A stretch of 64,000 nucleotides of DNA, taken from Vibrio sp. CAU 1672 (lineage in GTDB: Bacteria; Pseudomonadota; Gammaproteobacteria; Enterobacterales; Vibrionaceae). The translations under genes were made by a program, and so were the position numbers. The stretch spans positions 149,014 to 213,013 of the forward strand of contig NZ_JARHUF010000006.1 of assembly GCF_029223195.1 (NCBI RefSeq), written 5' to 3'. A model generated the notes under the pieces. That model saw only the letters and a list, made by a program, of their open reading frames with translations. It ran no database searches and was not told the origin of the DNA. Positions 42,142 to 51,911 of this stretch are shown piece after piece; position 1 is the stretch's first letter, and the number at the start of each line of letters is the position of its first letter.

Positions 42142-43494
42142 GTGATTAAACGCCTGTTACTAGGAATGTTTGTACTGCTCGGCAGTATAAACAATGTGGC
42201 CCATGCTGCATTAGAGCTGGTCATTACCGATGGTATTGATTCAGCACGTCCCATTGCTGTCGTTCCCTTTCAATGGAAAGGCAGTCAGCCGCTGCCGACA
42301 GATGTCTCTGCGGTAATCGCTTCAGATTTACAGCGCAGCGGTAAGTTCAGCCCGGTGCCGACCAGTAAAATGCCGCAGACCCCGTTTAGCGAATCAGAGA
42401 TCGACTTTGATGCGTGGACGAACTTGGGGGTAGATTCTCTGTTAACCGGGTCGATTGCACAAAATGAACAAGGCAATTATGTAATTAACTACCAGTTGGT
42501 TGACGTTGTTCGTGGTCAGTTAACGGGTGGGCAGAGTAAAGCGTTAGGCAGTGATGGCGAGCTGGTGCTGTCGAAAGACCATGTACTGTTTAACAAAGTG
42601 GCCACCGTTACCCAGCCGCGTATGCGTGAATATGCCCACCGCATTTCGGATCTGGTCTATGAACAGCTGACCGGCGAGCGCGGAGCATTCATGACCCGCA
42701 TTGCTTATGTGGTCGTCAACGACAAAGACCGCTACCCATACCAGTTGCGTGTGGCCGATTATGATGGCTATAACGAAAAACTGGTATTACAGTCGAAACA
42801 ACCATTGATGTCTCCGGCGTGGTCACCGGATGGTGAAAAGCTGGCGTATGTCAGCTTCCAGAATGGCCAGGCTGAAATCTACATTATGAATATCTACACC
42901 GGGGAGCGCGAAAAAGTCACGTCATACCCCCGTCATAATGGTGCGCCAAGATTTTCACCGGACGGTAATACGCTCGCGTTAGTGCTGTCGAAAACCGGTT
43001 CGTTACACGTTTACACACTAGATTTGAAAACCCGCAAACTGACGCAGATTACGCGTGGCAGATCAAATAATACAGAACCGTTCTGGCATCCTGATGGAAA
43101 ATCAATGATTTTCACTTCGGATCGGGGTGGTAAACCACAGATTTATAGAGTAAATTTGGGCGACGGTTCGATTAACCGCCTTACATGGCAGGGCAGACAG
43201 AACTTGGGCGGGCAAATCACGCCGGATGGTCGATTCCTGGTGATGGTGAACCGTACAGGCTCGGGTTTTAATCTGGCCAAACAAGATCTGGAAACAGGGG
43301 CGTTGCAGGTGTTGACTAAGACACTGCTGGATGAATCCCCGAGTATTGCCCCAAATGGTGGCATGGTTATATATAGTTCGATTTACAACAAGAAAAACGT
43401 CCTGTCGATGGTGTCAATTGACGGTCGATTTAAAGCTAGATTACCGGCAACAAATGGGCGCGTTCGTGCTCCCGCATGGTCACCGTTTTTGTAG
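42142..43494 (+). CDS. tolB: Tol-Pal system protein TolB
   Basis: A periplasmic beta-propeller that binds Pal and TolA. The 450 residues begin with GTG. A signal peptide ([20 protein letters not shown]) ends in AHA. The N-terminal domain and six-bladed propeller repeat [30 protein letters not shown] and [15 protein letters not shown]. An AAAAGGATTAAGAC ribosome binding site precedes the start. pal follows 30 bp later. Confidence 0.97.
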   Translation: MIKRLLLGMFVLLGSINNVAHAALELVITDGIDSARPIAVVPFQWKGSQPLPTDVSAVIASDLQRSGKFSPVPTSKMPQTPFSESEIDFDAWTNLGVDSLLTGSIAQNEQGNYVINYQLVDVVRGQLTGGQSKALGSDGELVLSKDHVLFNKVATVTQPRMREYAHRISDLVYEQLTGERGAFMTRIAYVVVNDKDRYPYQLRVADYDGYNEKLVLQSKQPLMSPAWSPDGEKLAYVSFQNGQAEIYIMNIYTGEREKVTSYPRHNGAPRFSPDGNTLALVLSKTGSLHVYTLDLKTRKLTQITRGRSNNTEPFWHPDGKSMIFTSDRGGKPQIYRVNLGDGSINRLTWQGRQNLGGQITPDGRFLVMVNRTGSGFNLAKQDLETGALQVLTKTLLDESPSIAPNGGMVIYSSIYNKKNVLSMVSIDGRFKARLPATNGRVRAPAWSPFL

Positions 43495-43524
43495 CAATAA
43501 GTTTGATAAACAAAGGAAAATAAA

Positions 43525-44046
43525 ATGCAACTTAACAAGGTTCTAAAAGGGCTACTGATCGCGCTTCCTGTGATGGCTGTGACAGCATGTAGTTCAAGCG
43601 ATGACGCCGCTTCAAACACTGGTAGCGAAACAACAAACCAAGCTGCTGAAACGACAGTTGTTACACCAATCGATCAAAGTGGTCAGCTAACAGAGCAAGA
43701 GCTTAAAGAACAAGCGCTGCGTGAAACGCAAACTATCTACTTTGCTTTCGATAACTCAACAATTGCGGGTGACTACGAAGACATGCTGGCAGCTCACGCG
43801 GCATACCTGAGTAAAAATCCGGCGCTGAAAGTAACGATCGAAGGCCACGCAGACGAGCGCGGTACGCCTGAGTACAACATCGCTCTGGGCGAGCGTCGTG
43901 CTGAAGCGGTTTCTAAATACCTGCAAGCGCTGGGTGTTCAGGCAGACCAAATTGCTATCGTGAGCTACGGTGAAGAGAAGCCTCTTCTGCTGGGTCAGTC
44001 AGAAGACGTTTACGCGAAGAACCGCCGTGCGGTTTTGGTATACTAA
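43525..44046 (+). CDS. pal: Peptidoglycan-associated lipoprotein Pal
   Basis: An outer-membrane lipoprotein that binds peptidoglycan. 173 residues. The lipobox is at Cys22 (VTAC), followed by a Ser/Thr-rich linker and an OmpA-like domain with the peptidoglycan-binding motif [23 protein letters not shown]. It is part of the tol-pal operon. Confidence 0.97.
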   Translation: MQLNKVLKGLLIALPVMAVTACSSSDDAASNTGSETTNQAAETTVVTPIDQSGQLTEQELKEQALRETQTIYFAFDNSTIAGDYEDMLAAHAAYLSKNPALKVTIEGHADERGTPEYNIALGERRAEAVSKYLQALGVQADQIAIVSYGEEKPLLLGQSEDVYAKNRRAVLVY

Positions 44047-44061
44047 TTCGAGGTAATCCTC

Positions 44062-44823
44062 ATGTTCAGTAACACTAAGCGCGCTGTTACGCTTACGTTG
44101 CTGGCAAGTGCGGCGAACATTGCGTTCGCTGCACCAGCCCCAGTATCTGATCTCAACAGCAGTACTTCTTCTGTTTCGCAAACGCGAACCTCGCCAGAAA
44201 CCGACATTGAGCGCCTGGAACGTATGTTGCAGAACCGCAATCGCGTTCAGCTGCAAATGCAGCAGCAGATCGATCAAATGTCGCTGGAAATCAATGAACT
44301 TCGTGGCCAGTTGGAGCGCAACAGCTACGAAATGCAGCAGATGTTAAAACGCCAGCGTGAACTGTTTGTCGAGCTGGATCGTGTACGCGGAGAAATCAAA
44401 GCGGCACCAGTTAAGGAAGCACAACCAGAGCAACCGGTCGGCAAATTCAGCACCAATGTTGATGAGCAGACAGCGTATCAAAACGCGGTCGATCTGATCC
44501 TTAAGCAGCGCGATTATACCGGCGCGATCGATGCGTTCCTGCAATTCCAGAAGGACTTCCCGGACTCTACTTACTCTGCGAACTCGCATTACTGGCTGGG
44601 CCAGTTGTATTTCGCTAAGAAGCAGGATAAAGAGGCGGTGAAGAGTTTTGCCGCGGTAGTGGCATACGAAAAGTCCAACAAGCGAGCCGATGCTTTGGTG
44701 AAGCTGGGCGATATTGCCGCACGTAATGACAACGCAGAGCAAGCGAAAAAGTACTATCAGCAAGTGGTAGATGAATACCCGGGTAGTGCCTCGGCCAAAG
44801 TGGCCAACTCTAAGCTTAAGTAA
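44062..44823 (+). CDS. cpoB: Cell division coordinator CpoB (YbgF)
   Basis: A periplasmic protein that links Tol-Pal to peptidoglycan synthase PBP1b during division. 253 residues. The signal peptide ends at IAFA (about residue 23). A coiled-coil segment (about 55-115) is followed by three TPR repeats from AYQNAVDLILKQRDYTGAI to the C-terminus. It is the last gene of the operon and ends at a strong terminator. Confidence 0.94.
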   Translation: MFSNTKRAVTLTLLASAANIAFAAPAPVSDLNSSTSSVSQTRTSPETDIERLERMLQNRNRVQLQMQQQIDQMSLEINELRGQLERNSYEMQQMLKRQRELFVELDRVRGEIKAAPVKEAQPEQPVGKFSTNVDEQTAYQNAVDLILKQRDYTGAIDAFLQFQKDFPDSTYSANSHYWLGQLYFAKKQDKEAVKSFAAVVAYEKSNKRADALVKLGDIAARNDNAEQAKKYYQQVVDEYPGSASAKVANSKLK

Positions 44824-44852
44824 ACGCTTGATTAAATAAGTCCGCGTTTTAT

Positions 44853-44879
44853 AAAAAAGGAGCATTATGCTCCTTTTTT
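44853..44879 (+). terminator. tol-pal operon terminator
   Basis: 12-bp stem AAAAAAGGAGCA/TGCTCCTTTTTT (44853-44864, 44868-44879) with a 3-nt loop. Confidence 0.93.
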
Positions 44880-44962
44880 CTTTGCTGCCCGGAGTGGCGG
44901 TTATCAGCACATGGTTTGCAGCAAATCCGTACGGCCAGACTGCCAGAATTTCTCCAACTGGG

Positions 44963-44992
44963 TTGGTTTTTAAAATGTAACAAGGTTACAAT
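44963..44992 (+). promoter_or_regulatory. Candidate promoter for nadA
   Basis: TTGGTT (44963-44968) and TACAAT (44987-44992) with an 18-bp spacer, 35 bp before the nadA ATG. Confidence 0.45.
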
Positions 44993-45027
44993 ACCCGGAT
45001 TAAAGGAAGTTGCGTAGAGCAAGAGCA

Positions 45028-46089
45028 ATGAGCCATATACTAGATAAAATCGATACTGTTTACCCATTCCCTCCCAAGCCAGTCCCGTTAACTCAGGAAG
45101 AGAAAGACACTTACACAGCAAGTATTAAAAAGTTGCTGAAAGAGAAAGATGCGGTACTGATCGCGCACTATTATACGGATCCGGAAATTCAGGCACTCGC
45201 TGAAGAAACCGGTGGCTTTGTGGGTGATTCGCTGGAGATGGCGAAATTCGGTAACCGTCACCCCGCCAGTACGCTGATCATTGCCGGTGTGCGTTTTATG
45301 GGCGAATCAGCCAAGATCCTTACACCGGAAAAGCATATTCTGATGCCGACGCTTGAAGCGGAGTGTTCGCTCGATCTGGGCTGCCCGGTTGATAAGTTCA
45401 CCGAGTTTTGCGATGCGCACCCGGACCATACCGTGGTGGTGTATGCTAATACATCTGCGGCAGTGAAGGCGCGTGCCGACTGGGTGGTCACGTCCAGTAT
45501 TGCACTTGAAATCGTCGAGCATCTGGATGCTGAAGGTAAGTCGATTATCTGGGGGCCGGATCGCCACCTGGGATCTTACATCGCCAAACAGACCGGAGCC
45601 GATATGCTGCTGTGGCAGGGTGAATGTGTGGTTCATGATGAGTTCTCTGCTGATGCATTGAGAAAAATGAAAGCGGTTTACCCGGATGCGGCAATTCTGG
45701 TGCACCCTGAGTCACCGGCCAGCGTGGTAGAACTGGCGGATGCGGTTGGTTCAACCAGTCAGTTGATTAAAGCAGCAAAAGCCCTGCCTCAGCAGAAAAT
45801 GATTGTCGCGACTGATAAGGGCATCTTCTTCAAAATGCAGCAGTTGGTGCCGGAAAAAGAGTTGATTGAAGCGCCAACGGCCGGAGCGGGTGCGACGTGT
45901 CGTAGCTGTGCCCATTGCCCCTGGATGGCGATGAACGGTTTGAAAGCCATTGAGGCTGCGCTGCGTGAAGGCGGCGAAAAGCATGAGATCTTTGTGGATG
46001 AAGAAGTGCGAGTGAAGTCGCTGATCCCACTCAACCGCATGCTCGATTTTGCTGAACAACTCAATATGCAAGTGAAAGGCAACGCCTAA
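45028..46089 (+). CDS. nadA: Quinolinate synthase A
   Basis: A 4Fe-4S enzyme that condenses iminoaspartate and dihydroxyacetone phosphate to quinolinate in NAD synthesis. 353 residues. The cluster cysteines Cys113 ([10 protein letters not shown]), Cys200 (WQGECVV) and Cys297 ([10 protein letters not shown]) are at the E. coli positions. The start is ATG at 45028; a TTG six codons upstream is also in frame. It ends in its own terminator. Confidence 0.97.
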   Translation: MSHILDKIDTVYPFPPKPVPLTQEEKDTYTASIKKLLKEKDAVLIAHYYTDPEIQALAEETGGFVGDSLEMAKFGNRHPASTLIIAGVRFMGESAKILTPEKHILMPTLEAECSLDLGCPVDKFTEFCDAHPDHTVVVYANTSAAVKARADWVVTSSIALEIVEHLDAEGKSIIWGPDRHLGSYIAKQTGADMLLWQGECVVHDEFSADALRKMKAVYPDAAILVHPESPASVVELADAVGSTSQLIKAAKALPQQKMIVATDKGIFFKMQQLVPEKELIEAPTAGAGATCRSCAHCPWMAMNGLKAIEAALREGGEKHEIFVDEEVRVKSLIPLNRMLDFAEQLNMQVKGNA

Positions 46090-46126
46090 CCAGCCTGCCG
46101 CGCTCAGACAAGGCCAAATGCCTCTC

Positions 46127-46157
46127 AAAAACCAGCCGAATAGGGCTGGTTTTTTTA
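46127..46157 (+). terminator. nadA terminator
   Basis: Stem AAAAACCAGCC with GGCTGGTTTTT around a 6-nt loop, followed by a T run. Confidence 0.9.
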
Positions 46158-46224
46158 TTTCTTACAATCAGTGAGTTAGTATTATCGTCATGTTAACGAT
46201 TTGAAATAGAGTAGGCGGGGAGTT

Positions 46225-47277
46225 ATGGCGGTTTGGCTGATGGTCAAAAAGTGGCTAAGTGCACACCTGTTTAAGGTGAGCAGCCGAAGCTTGCTCATTA
46301 TGAGCACTTGTTACCTGCTGCTCTCCTGGCTGTTGTTAAATGCCGCGGGAGAACAGGCGCTGACCGGGGATGTGTCTACCTTCATTTATTACTTAATGGT
46401 GACAGCAAGTACTGTGGGCTACGGCGATCTCTCTCCGGTGACCACAGTGGGAAAGTGGGTCGTGGTACTGTTTATCATTCCCGGCGGATTGAGTTTATTT
46501 GCCGCTTTATTAGGGCGCGTTGCCAGCAACGTGATTGAATATTGGCGTGCCGGCGTGTTAGGAAAACGGAGATTGAAAGTGGAAGATCACATTGTATTGC
46601 TAGGCTGGAATGGCGCGCGCACCATGCACCTGATCCGTATGTTGCAGCATGAAGAGGCAGGCAAGCGACCGATTGTACTTTGCAGCCGATCGGATATTGA
46701 AAATCCCTTGCCGGGTGAGATTGGTTTTATTCGTGTCACCAGTTATACCGACGCGCAGGAGATGAAAAATGCCAACGTCAGCCGGGCCAGCTGTATTATT
46801 GTCGATAATCTTTCCGATGACATTACGTTATCTGCCGCCTTGTATTGTGCCTCGCTGAATCCAGATGCTCATTTGCTGGCGTATTTTAAAGATGAAGCAC
46901 TGGGACGTTTATTAAGCCAACATTGTCCGAAAGCCGAGTGCATTCCGGCCGTCGGGGCAGAAATGCTGGCTAAGGCGGCGGTGGATCCCGGCTCCAGTGC
47001 ATTGCATCAGGAGCTGCTCGCATCAACACGGGGCATGACTCAATACTCGGTGGTTTATCCGCAGGACGCAGCTAAAACCAAGGTAGCGGTGATTTTTGGC
47101 TATATTAAAAAACAGCATCAGGCAACGCTGATAGCGTTTGATACCGGGAGTGGTATTGAGCTAAACCCTGAGCTCAGTGCCCAGGTCCCCCCGGGCACTA
47201 AGTTGTTTTATATTGCCGATGAACGCGTTGAGGACTTCGCCTGGTCGCGGATGCTGGATGAGATAAGTGGTGGTTAA
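46225..47277 (+). CDS. Two-TM potassium channel with RCK (TrkA-N) domain
   Basis: An inner-membrane ion channel of 350 residues. One helix (SLLIMSTCYLLLSWLLL) is followed by a pore loop with the potassium selectivity filter TVGYGD (residues 63-68) and a second helix. The cytoplasmic part from residue 115 is a Rossmann-like RCK domain (HIVLLGWNGARTMHLI) that could bind a nucleotide or ion. The start at 46225 has GGGGAG upstream. The family is clear; the gating ligand is not. Confidence 0.88.
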   Translation: MAVWLMVKKWLSAHLFKVSSRSLLIMSTCYLLLSWLLLNAAGEQALTGDVSTFIYYLMVTASTVGYGDLSPVTTVGKWVVVLFIIPGGLSLFAALLGRVASNVIEYWRAGVLGKRRLKVEDHIVLLGWNGARTMHLIRMLQHEEAGKRPIVLCSRSDIENPLPGEIGFIRVTSYTDAQEMKNANVSRASCIIVDNLSDDITLSAALYCASLNPDAHLLAYFKDEALGRLLSQHCPKAECIPAVGAEMLAKAAVDPGSSALHQELLASTRGMTQYSVVYPQDAAKTKVAVIFGYIKKQHQATLIAFDTGSGIELNPELSAQVPPGTKLFYIADERVEDFAWSRMLDEISGG

Positions 47278-47403
47278 GTAAGAGGGAGAGCGCTGCGAAA
47301 ATCAACCTTGGCTTGAAGCCGGCAAATCGCTTAATCTATCAGTTTGAATTCACTCGTGGTGATAAACCGGGCAATAGTGCCGCCAGAAGGCGGCATTCGT
47401 GGA

Positions 47404-48015
47404 TCACTCTTCCGCTGCCAGCTCCACACCCCGCTGGGTCAGGCCGCACAGCATCATTGGCATGGCGTTGAAGATCTCTTCGAACTGTTCCAGGCCTTCC
47501 ATGCCCTGCTCGGCGAGGGTGGCGATGGTGGTTTCAGGATCATACAGCATAGTCAGAGACAGTAGCACACCGCCTAACAGTGCGTTATCTTCACTATGTT
47601 CAGGCATTAAAGTTTCCCAGTCATCGCGGGCCAGTTGCCAGCCCTGCAACAAACCTTCACAGAAGTCCCGGGTTGCCTCGGAGATAATTTCTTGTTCGTC
47701 CAAGGCGCAGCCTTGTGGCCACTGCCAGGTGCCATCAAGCAGTGCGGGGCGAGTCTGGTTCCATAACTGGACGATCTCGTCAATATACAGCTCTAACTGT
47801 TCACCGTCAGAAAATGGTGCGGTCTCTTCTCCTCCCCATAGGAAAGGCAGCCATTCCTGCGGCATCAGTACGTTTGGCGCAGAGGCCATTGCAGTCACGA
47901 AGCCCTGGGTTTTGGCAAGGTTTAGCAGCTTTCCATCAAGTTCTGGAAGAGAAAGGATGTCTTGTAGTTTCAAAATCGAATACCATTTGTTCATAGGCTG
48001 GTTGGTTGTGTTCAT
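47404..48015 (-). CDS. YecA/YgfB family protein (UPF0149)
   Basis: A helical protein of about 203 residues in the YgfB/YecA group, of unknown function. The pattern of SLPELDGKLLNLAKTQGFVTAMASAPNVLMPQEWLPFLWG is family-like. No C-terminal zinc-binding SEC-C tail is present. I start at ATG 48013-48015; a TTG four codons upstream (48025-48027) and a Met eight codons in (47992-47994) are also possible. It is divergent from the hybrid kinase gene with only about 50 bp between the two starts. Confidence 0.78.
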   Translation of the reverse strand: MNTTNQPMNKWYSILKLQDILSLPELDGKLLNLAKTQGFVTAMASAPNVLMPQEWLPFLWGGEETAPFSDGEQLELYIDEIVQLWNQTRPALLDGTWQWPQGCALDEQEIISEATRDFCEGLLQGWQLARDDWETLMPEHSEDNALLGGVLLSLTMLYDPETTIATLAEQGMEGLEQFEEIFNAMPMMLCGLTQRGVELAAEE

Positions 48016-48068
48016 CTTAACAATCAATTAAACAGAAATCGATATTCGGGATTGATTCGTTAAACTAT

Positions 48069-50483
48069 ATGGAAATTCGTTCTTCGCTGAGAAGAAAAAG
48101 CATAATCGCATTGGCTCTTTACCTGTGCTTTTTCATCGCTACTGTTGGGTCAGTCGTTTATCTGGTGGTTGAGCCTCCGGTAAGACAAAACGTTCAGCAA
48201 AACCTGGATTTACGCACCCAGTTACTCGCCTCGCAAATTGAACAGCCTCTGACCAGCTCGGTCGGCCTGTTGCAGAGCCTGGCAGGGCTGGGGCAAATAC
48301 GGGACTCTGATGTGGTGTTAGCTAAGGCCATTCCTGAGTTGCTTTTGACCAGCAGCGACATGATTGCCAGCGGCGGATTGTGGCCCAAACCCTACCTACA
48401 CAACGGGCAATGGCAATATAACAGCCTGTTCTTTAATAAGAATGAGGAAGGCGGCCTCGATCAGATCCATTCTTATAATAATCCTGAGTCAGGCGGATAC
48501 GATAAGCAACAGTGGTACAGTTCAGTCGTGTCTGAACCACCCGGTACGGTCAGGTGGACTGGCGTCTATATAGACATGTTCACGAAAGTGCAGATGATCA
48601 CCGCATCCACTCCGTATTTCCGCGATGGAGAGTTTGCCGGGGTAGCCGCCGTTGACCTCTCCCTTGATGCGCTGTTTCAGTTCATCCGTGAAACAACCGA
48701 ACAATATTCATTGGGGACAGTGATCCGCGACGCCGACGGTAAAGTGGTGGTGGAGCATAATTTTGACCTGATGAAGGACATCTACATCAGCCAGTTGCAG
48801 TTTGGTGATTTTGACTGGCAAATGGATGTGGTGAACTCTAAGGTCAAGGTGTCTGATCAGGTCTTCGTCCAGGTGACGAGTGTCGAAGGTGGTATTATTC
48901 CCTTGCTGCTTGTGTGTGTGCTGGCCGGCTACTATCTGCTTAATCAGTATTTGATCAAACCGATCGTGTATATCGCACAGGAAATAGATGACTCAAAAAC
49001 CGGCGACATTATCGATATCAACTATCCGAGCCGGGATGAAATCGGCCATTTGATTGCCAAGTTTAATGAAAAAACCGTGTATCTCGAAAAAGAACGCGTC
49101 AAGGCGCAGGCTTCAACCAACGCGAAAACAGCCTTCCTCGCAACGTTGTCGCATGAAATTCGTACGCCGATGAACGGGGTATTGGGAACGGCGCAGATCC
49201 TACTTAAAAGTCAGTTAACCCAGGAGCAGCGCAAGCATTTGCTAACCCTGTACGAGTCTGGTGATCATATGATGACCTTGCTCAACGAGATCCTGGATTA
49301 CTCCAAGATAGAGCAGGGCCACATTGAACTGGAAAATGCCCCATTTGCCTTTGATAGTATTCTTGGCAGTATTGATAGTGTCTATCGTACCTTGTGTGTG
49401 GAAAAAGGCCTGGAGTTCCTCATCATCTCAACCGTGCCACAAGCACGTTGGTACAACAACGATATTGCCCGATTAAGGCAGGTATTATTTAACCTGTTGA
49501 ACAATGCGGTTAAGTTTACCGAGCAGGGGTATGTAGAGGTGGTGTTTAAAGAGCACCGGTATGAGGGCTCTACGCAGTTAACCATTGAAGTTAAAGATTC
49601 GGGTATCGGCATTCCGGAAGATGCATTGTCACGGATATTCCGGCCTTTTGAGCAGGCGGAATCTTCCACCACGCGGCGCTTTGGCGGCAGTGGCTTAGGG
49701 CTGGCTATCGTGAAACAGATCGCGGAGCACATGGGCGGAAGGGTAACCGTAGACAGTAAAGAGTCGATTGGGACGACATTCACGATTGAACTGGCAGTCA
49801 CCCCTTGCGAGCCTGAGCTGGTTAACAGCACGTCCCAGCGAAAAAGTGATTTCTCCGGGCTGCGGGTGCTGATAGTCGAAGACAATCGTACTAATGCGAT
49901 TATTATGGAAACCTTCATGCGCAATAAAGGTTTCACTTGCACGGTGGTCGAGAACGGCCAGCTGGCGGTGGAGTTAATGCAATACCGCCAGTTTGATCTG
50001 GTGTTAATGGACAACCACATGCCGGTATTAGATGGCATTGAAGCGATCAGTGCCATTCGTTCAATGCAAAACGCCAACCATTCAGTGCTGATTTTTGGCT
50101 GTACCGCCGATGTATTTAAGGAAACCCAGGAACGGATGTTAAATGCCGGGGCCAATCATATTGTTGCCAAACCCATTGTTGAGTCCGAGCTGGATGATGC
50201 GCTTCATCGATACGCTGAGGTACTCTATCAGTTTCAGCCCTACCTGACCCAAAACCGGCCAACTGAGATCACAATGGATACCTTGTTAATGACCTTCTGC
50301 ATGGCGCTGGAAAGCGAGCGGCTCAGTGACGCGACCACCGCCCTGGCGGAGATCATTGCGATGCACCATCCTCGGGCAGAGGATGAATTTACTCAAGTGG
50401 CGGCGCGAATTCAGGACAGTCTGGATAAAGAACAGTCACCCATTCAACAAGACATTGATCAGCTCATAGTGCTGCTGGCCTAA
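48069..50483 (+). CDS. Hybrid sensor histidine kinase with Cache-type sensor
   Basis: An inner-membrane two-component sensor of 804 residues. An N-terminal membrane helix (13-35) precedes a periplasmic domain (about 40-275) with a Cache/PAS-like signature (WYSSVVSEPPG, ITASTPYFRDGEFAGVAAVDLSLD). A second helix lies at 276-295 and a HAMP-like segment at 297-345. The HisKA phospho-histidine is His362 (LSHEIRTPMNG), followed by HATPase N and G boxes, and a receiver domain with Asp648 (LVLMDNHMP). The last 90 residues do not show a clear Hpt histidine motif. A typical cache ligand would be a small organic molecule; none can be named. Confidence 0.88.
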   Translation: MEIRSSLRRKSIIALALYLCFFIATVGSVVYLVVEPPVRQNVQQNLDLRTQLLASQIEQPLTSSVGLLQSLAGLGQIRDSDVVLAKAIPELLLTSSDMIASGGLWPKPYLHNGQWQYNSLFFNKNEEGGLDQIHSYNNPESGGYDKQQWYSSVVSEPPGTVRWTGVYIDMFTKVQMITASTPYFRDGEFAGVAAVDLSLDALFQFIRETTEQYSLGTVIRDADGKVVVEHNFDLMKDIYISQLQFGDFDWQMDVVNSKVKVSDQVFVQVTSVEGGIIPLLLVCVLAGYYLLNQYLIKPIVYIAQEIDDSKTGDIIDINYPSRDEIGHLIAKFNEKTVYLEKERVKAQASTNAKTAFLATLSHEIRTPMNGVLGTAQILLKSQLTQEQRKHLLTLYESGDHMMTLLNEILDYSKIEQGHIELENAPFAFDSILGSIDSVYRTLCVEKGLEFLIISTVPQARWYNNDIARLRQVLFNLLNNAVKFTEQGYVEVVFKEHRYEGSTQLTIEVKDSGIGIPEDALSRIFRPFEQAESSTTRRFGGSGLGLAIVKQIAEHMGGRVTVDSKESIGTTFTIELAVTPCEPELVNSTSQRKSDFSGLRVLIVEDNRTNAIIMETFMRNKGFTCTVVENGQLAVELMQYRQFDLVLMDNHMPVLDGIEAISAIRSMQNANHSVLIFGCTADVFKETQERMLNAGANHIVAKPIVESELDDALHRYAEVLYQFQPYLTQNRPTEITMDTLLMTFCMALESERLSDATTALAEIIAMHHPRAEDEFTQVAARIQDSLDKEQSPIQQDIDQLIVLLA

Positions 50484-50892
50484 GTGAATGGCGGGTTTTT
50501 CCAATACATTCCAGCCGTTATCTTTCTGATAATTTGCTTCATTCTGTTTATTTCTCTTAAATCAGCATAAGTCTACGAATTTGCCTCCTCATGCGTAGAG
50601 TTATGCTAATTTTTTTCAGAATTTCGGTATCTAAATCGTTTAAAGTAAGTAACTTACGTATTAAAGCTCCAAAATTGGGCAGTTTTCGCCACTTTTGCGC
50701 CAAAATGGTGAATTAATCTGCTTTACCTCTCAAATATGGTCATTAATTTACAACTTTACTTTAAAAATAAAACCATAAACTGCTTTTTGTGTGTTTTAAT
50801 AGCGACATAATCTACCGTAATGGTTTTTGTCTGGTGGATGATGTTGTGGTTTTGCCTTTTTAGTAGTGATTGATGTTGGGAGTTTTGGGTAA
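50484..50892. other. Intergenic region between the hybrid kinase and alaE
   Basis: About 410 bp of AT-rich sequence without a credible gene. A small imperfect stem (ACTTTTGCGCCAAAATGG near 50690-50707) is the only structure I see. It should hold the alaE promoter, which I could not place. Confidence 0.5.
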
Positions 50893-51342
50893 ATGAAGTC
50901 GCGTGGACCATTTTGTATTCGTAATGCCGCAGCGGATACTTTCGCCATGGTGGTTTTTTGTTTTATTACGGGCATGATTATCGAGATCTTGATCTCTGGT
51001 ATGAGTTTTGAACAATCTCTGGCATCCCGTACCCTGTCGATCCCGGTGAATATCGCTATCGCTTGGCCTTATGGTATGTTCCGTGACTGGGTGCTGCGCC
51101 TGGGCAACAAACTGTCGACGTCTTCATTGATGAAAAATATTTCCGATCTGCTGGCTTATGTGTTGTTTCAGTCTCCGGTGTATGCCGGCATCCTGCTTGC
51201 CGTTGGTGCATCAAGCGAGCAAATCATCACCGCCGTGGCCAGTAATGCGGTAATTTCTTGCGGTATGGGGGTGTTGTACGGCTATTTTCTCGATACCTGC
51301 CGCCGCTGGTTCCGTGTGCCGGGTTACTACCAGGGCGTATAA
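50893..51342 (+). CDS. alaE: L-alanine exporter AlaE
   Basis: An inner-membrane exporter that relieves toxic intracellular L-alanine. The 149 residues have four hydrophobic segments. The motifs [37 protein letters not shown] and [17 protein letters not shown] match AlaE (YgaW) of E. coli at the same length. It is a single gene upstream of a tRNA-Ser. Confidence 0.92.
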   Translation: MKSRGPFCIRNAAADTFAMVVFCFITGMIIEILISGMSFEQSLASRTLSIPVNIAIAWPYGMFRDWVLRLGNKLSTSSLMKNISDLLAYVLFQSPVYAGILLAVGASSEQIITAVASNAVISCGMGVLYGYFLDTCRRWFRVPGYYQGV

Positions 51343-51486
51343 TCGCAGTTGTTTTGTTCAATTTAGTTAATTAGTGAGCAAACGAACACAAAAGGCGGTA
51401 TTTTTTTATGTTTGCCCTTGACCATCAGCAACATAATCATTAAATTAGCGCCTCGTTAGCCAGTGATGCTAACCACAATCTGATTC

Positions 51487-51574
51487 GGTGAGTTGTCCGA
51501 GTGGCTGAAGGAGCACGCCTGGAAAGTGTGTATACGGCAACGTATCGAGAGTTCGAATCTCTCACTCACCGCCA
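51487..51574 (+). tRNA. tRNA-Ser (anticodon GGA)
   Basis: 88 nt including CCA. The acceptor stem GGTGAGT pairs with ACTCACC. The anticodon stem and loop CACGC-CTGGAAA-GTGTG gives anticodon GGA (51521-51523), reading UCC and UCU. A long variable arm and a T-arm with GTTCGAATC are present. tRNA-Ser loci are known integration sites in vibrios (VPI-2 in V. cholerae). The accessory region begins right after it. Confidence 0.97.
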
Positions 51575-51580
51575 CATTCT

Positions 51581-51608
51581 AAAAGGTCTGATTTATCAGG
51601 CCTTTTTT
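51581..51608 (+). terminator. Terminator of the tRNA-Ser gene
   Basis: 11-bp stem AAAAGGTCTGA/TCAGGCCTTTT with one G-T pair and a T run, 6 bp after the CCA end. Confidence 0.85.
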
Positions 51609-51911
51609 CTTATCTGCGATATCTTGGAATTAGGCAAATTAATGTTTGTTCGAGTGGATATCCATATTCCCCAGCTTAACCTAAAACAAATAGCCCTCCT
51701 TTTTCCTAAGCTGTGTTAACTTCCTCATGCTTTGTAAGTCACCATATTGCTAATCAATAGCTACTGAGTAAGCTGTTTGTAGTTGCATATTAAACTCCGC
51801 TTTACAGTATAGTAAATTGTAATTTTTGAGCTGAACCTCACAAATTATGAAGGTTTGTTATTATTATGCTCAAATTAAGTCTAGAGACACAGTTATAAAA
51901 GAGAAAGCGTT
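51609..51911 (+). promoter_or_regulatory. Region upstream of dptF
   Basis: About 300 bp of AT-rich sequence between the tRNA-Ser terminator and dptF, with no credible gene. A possible weak promoter has TTGCAT (51783-51788) and TATAGT (51808-51813) with a 19-bp spacer. The -10 lies inside a short inverted repeat TTTAC-N6-GTAAA (51801-51816). No second tRNA-like end was seen. Confidence 0.35.

Noticed and set aside
47399..48031. 210-codon plus-strand frame over the YecA gene
   Set aside because: Ser- and Pro-rich translation antisense to a credible gene with family-like sequence; it is a shadow.
51375..51480. Inverted repeats before the tRNA-Ser (GCAAAC/GTTTGC and GTTAGC/GCTAAC)
   Set aside because: Short stems without a T run; they are not terminators, and I found no evidence that they are attachment sites.
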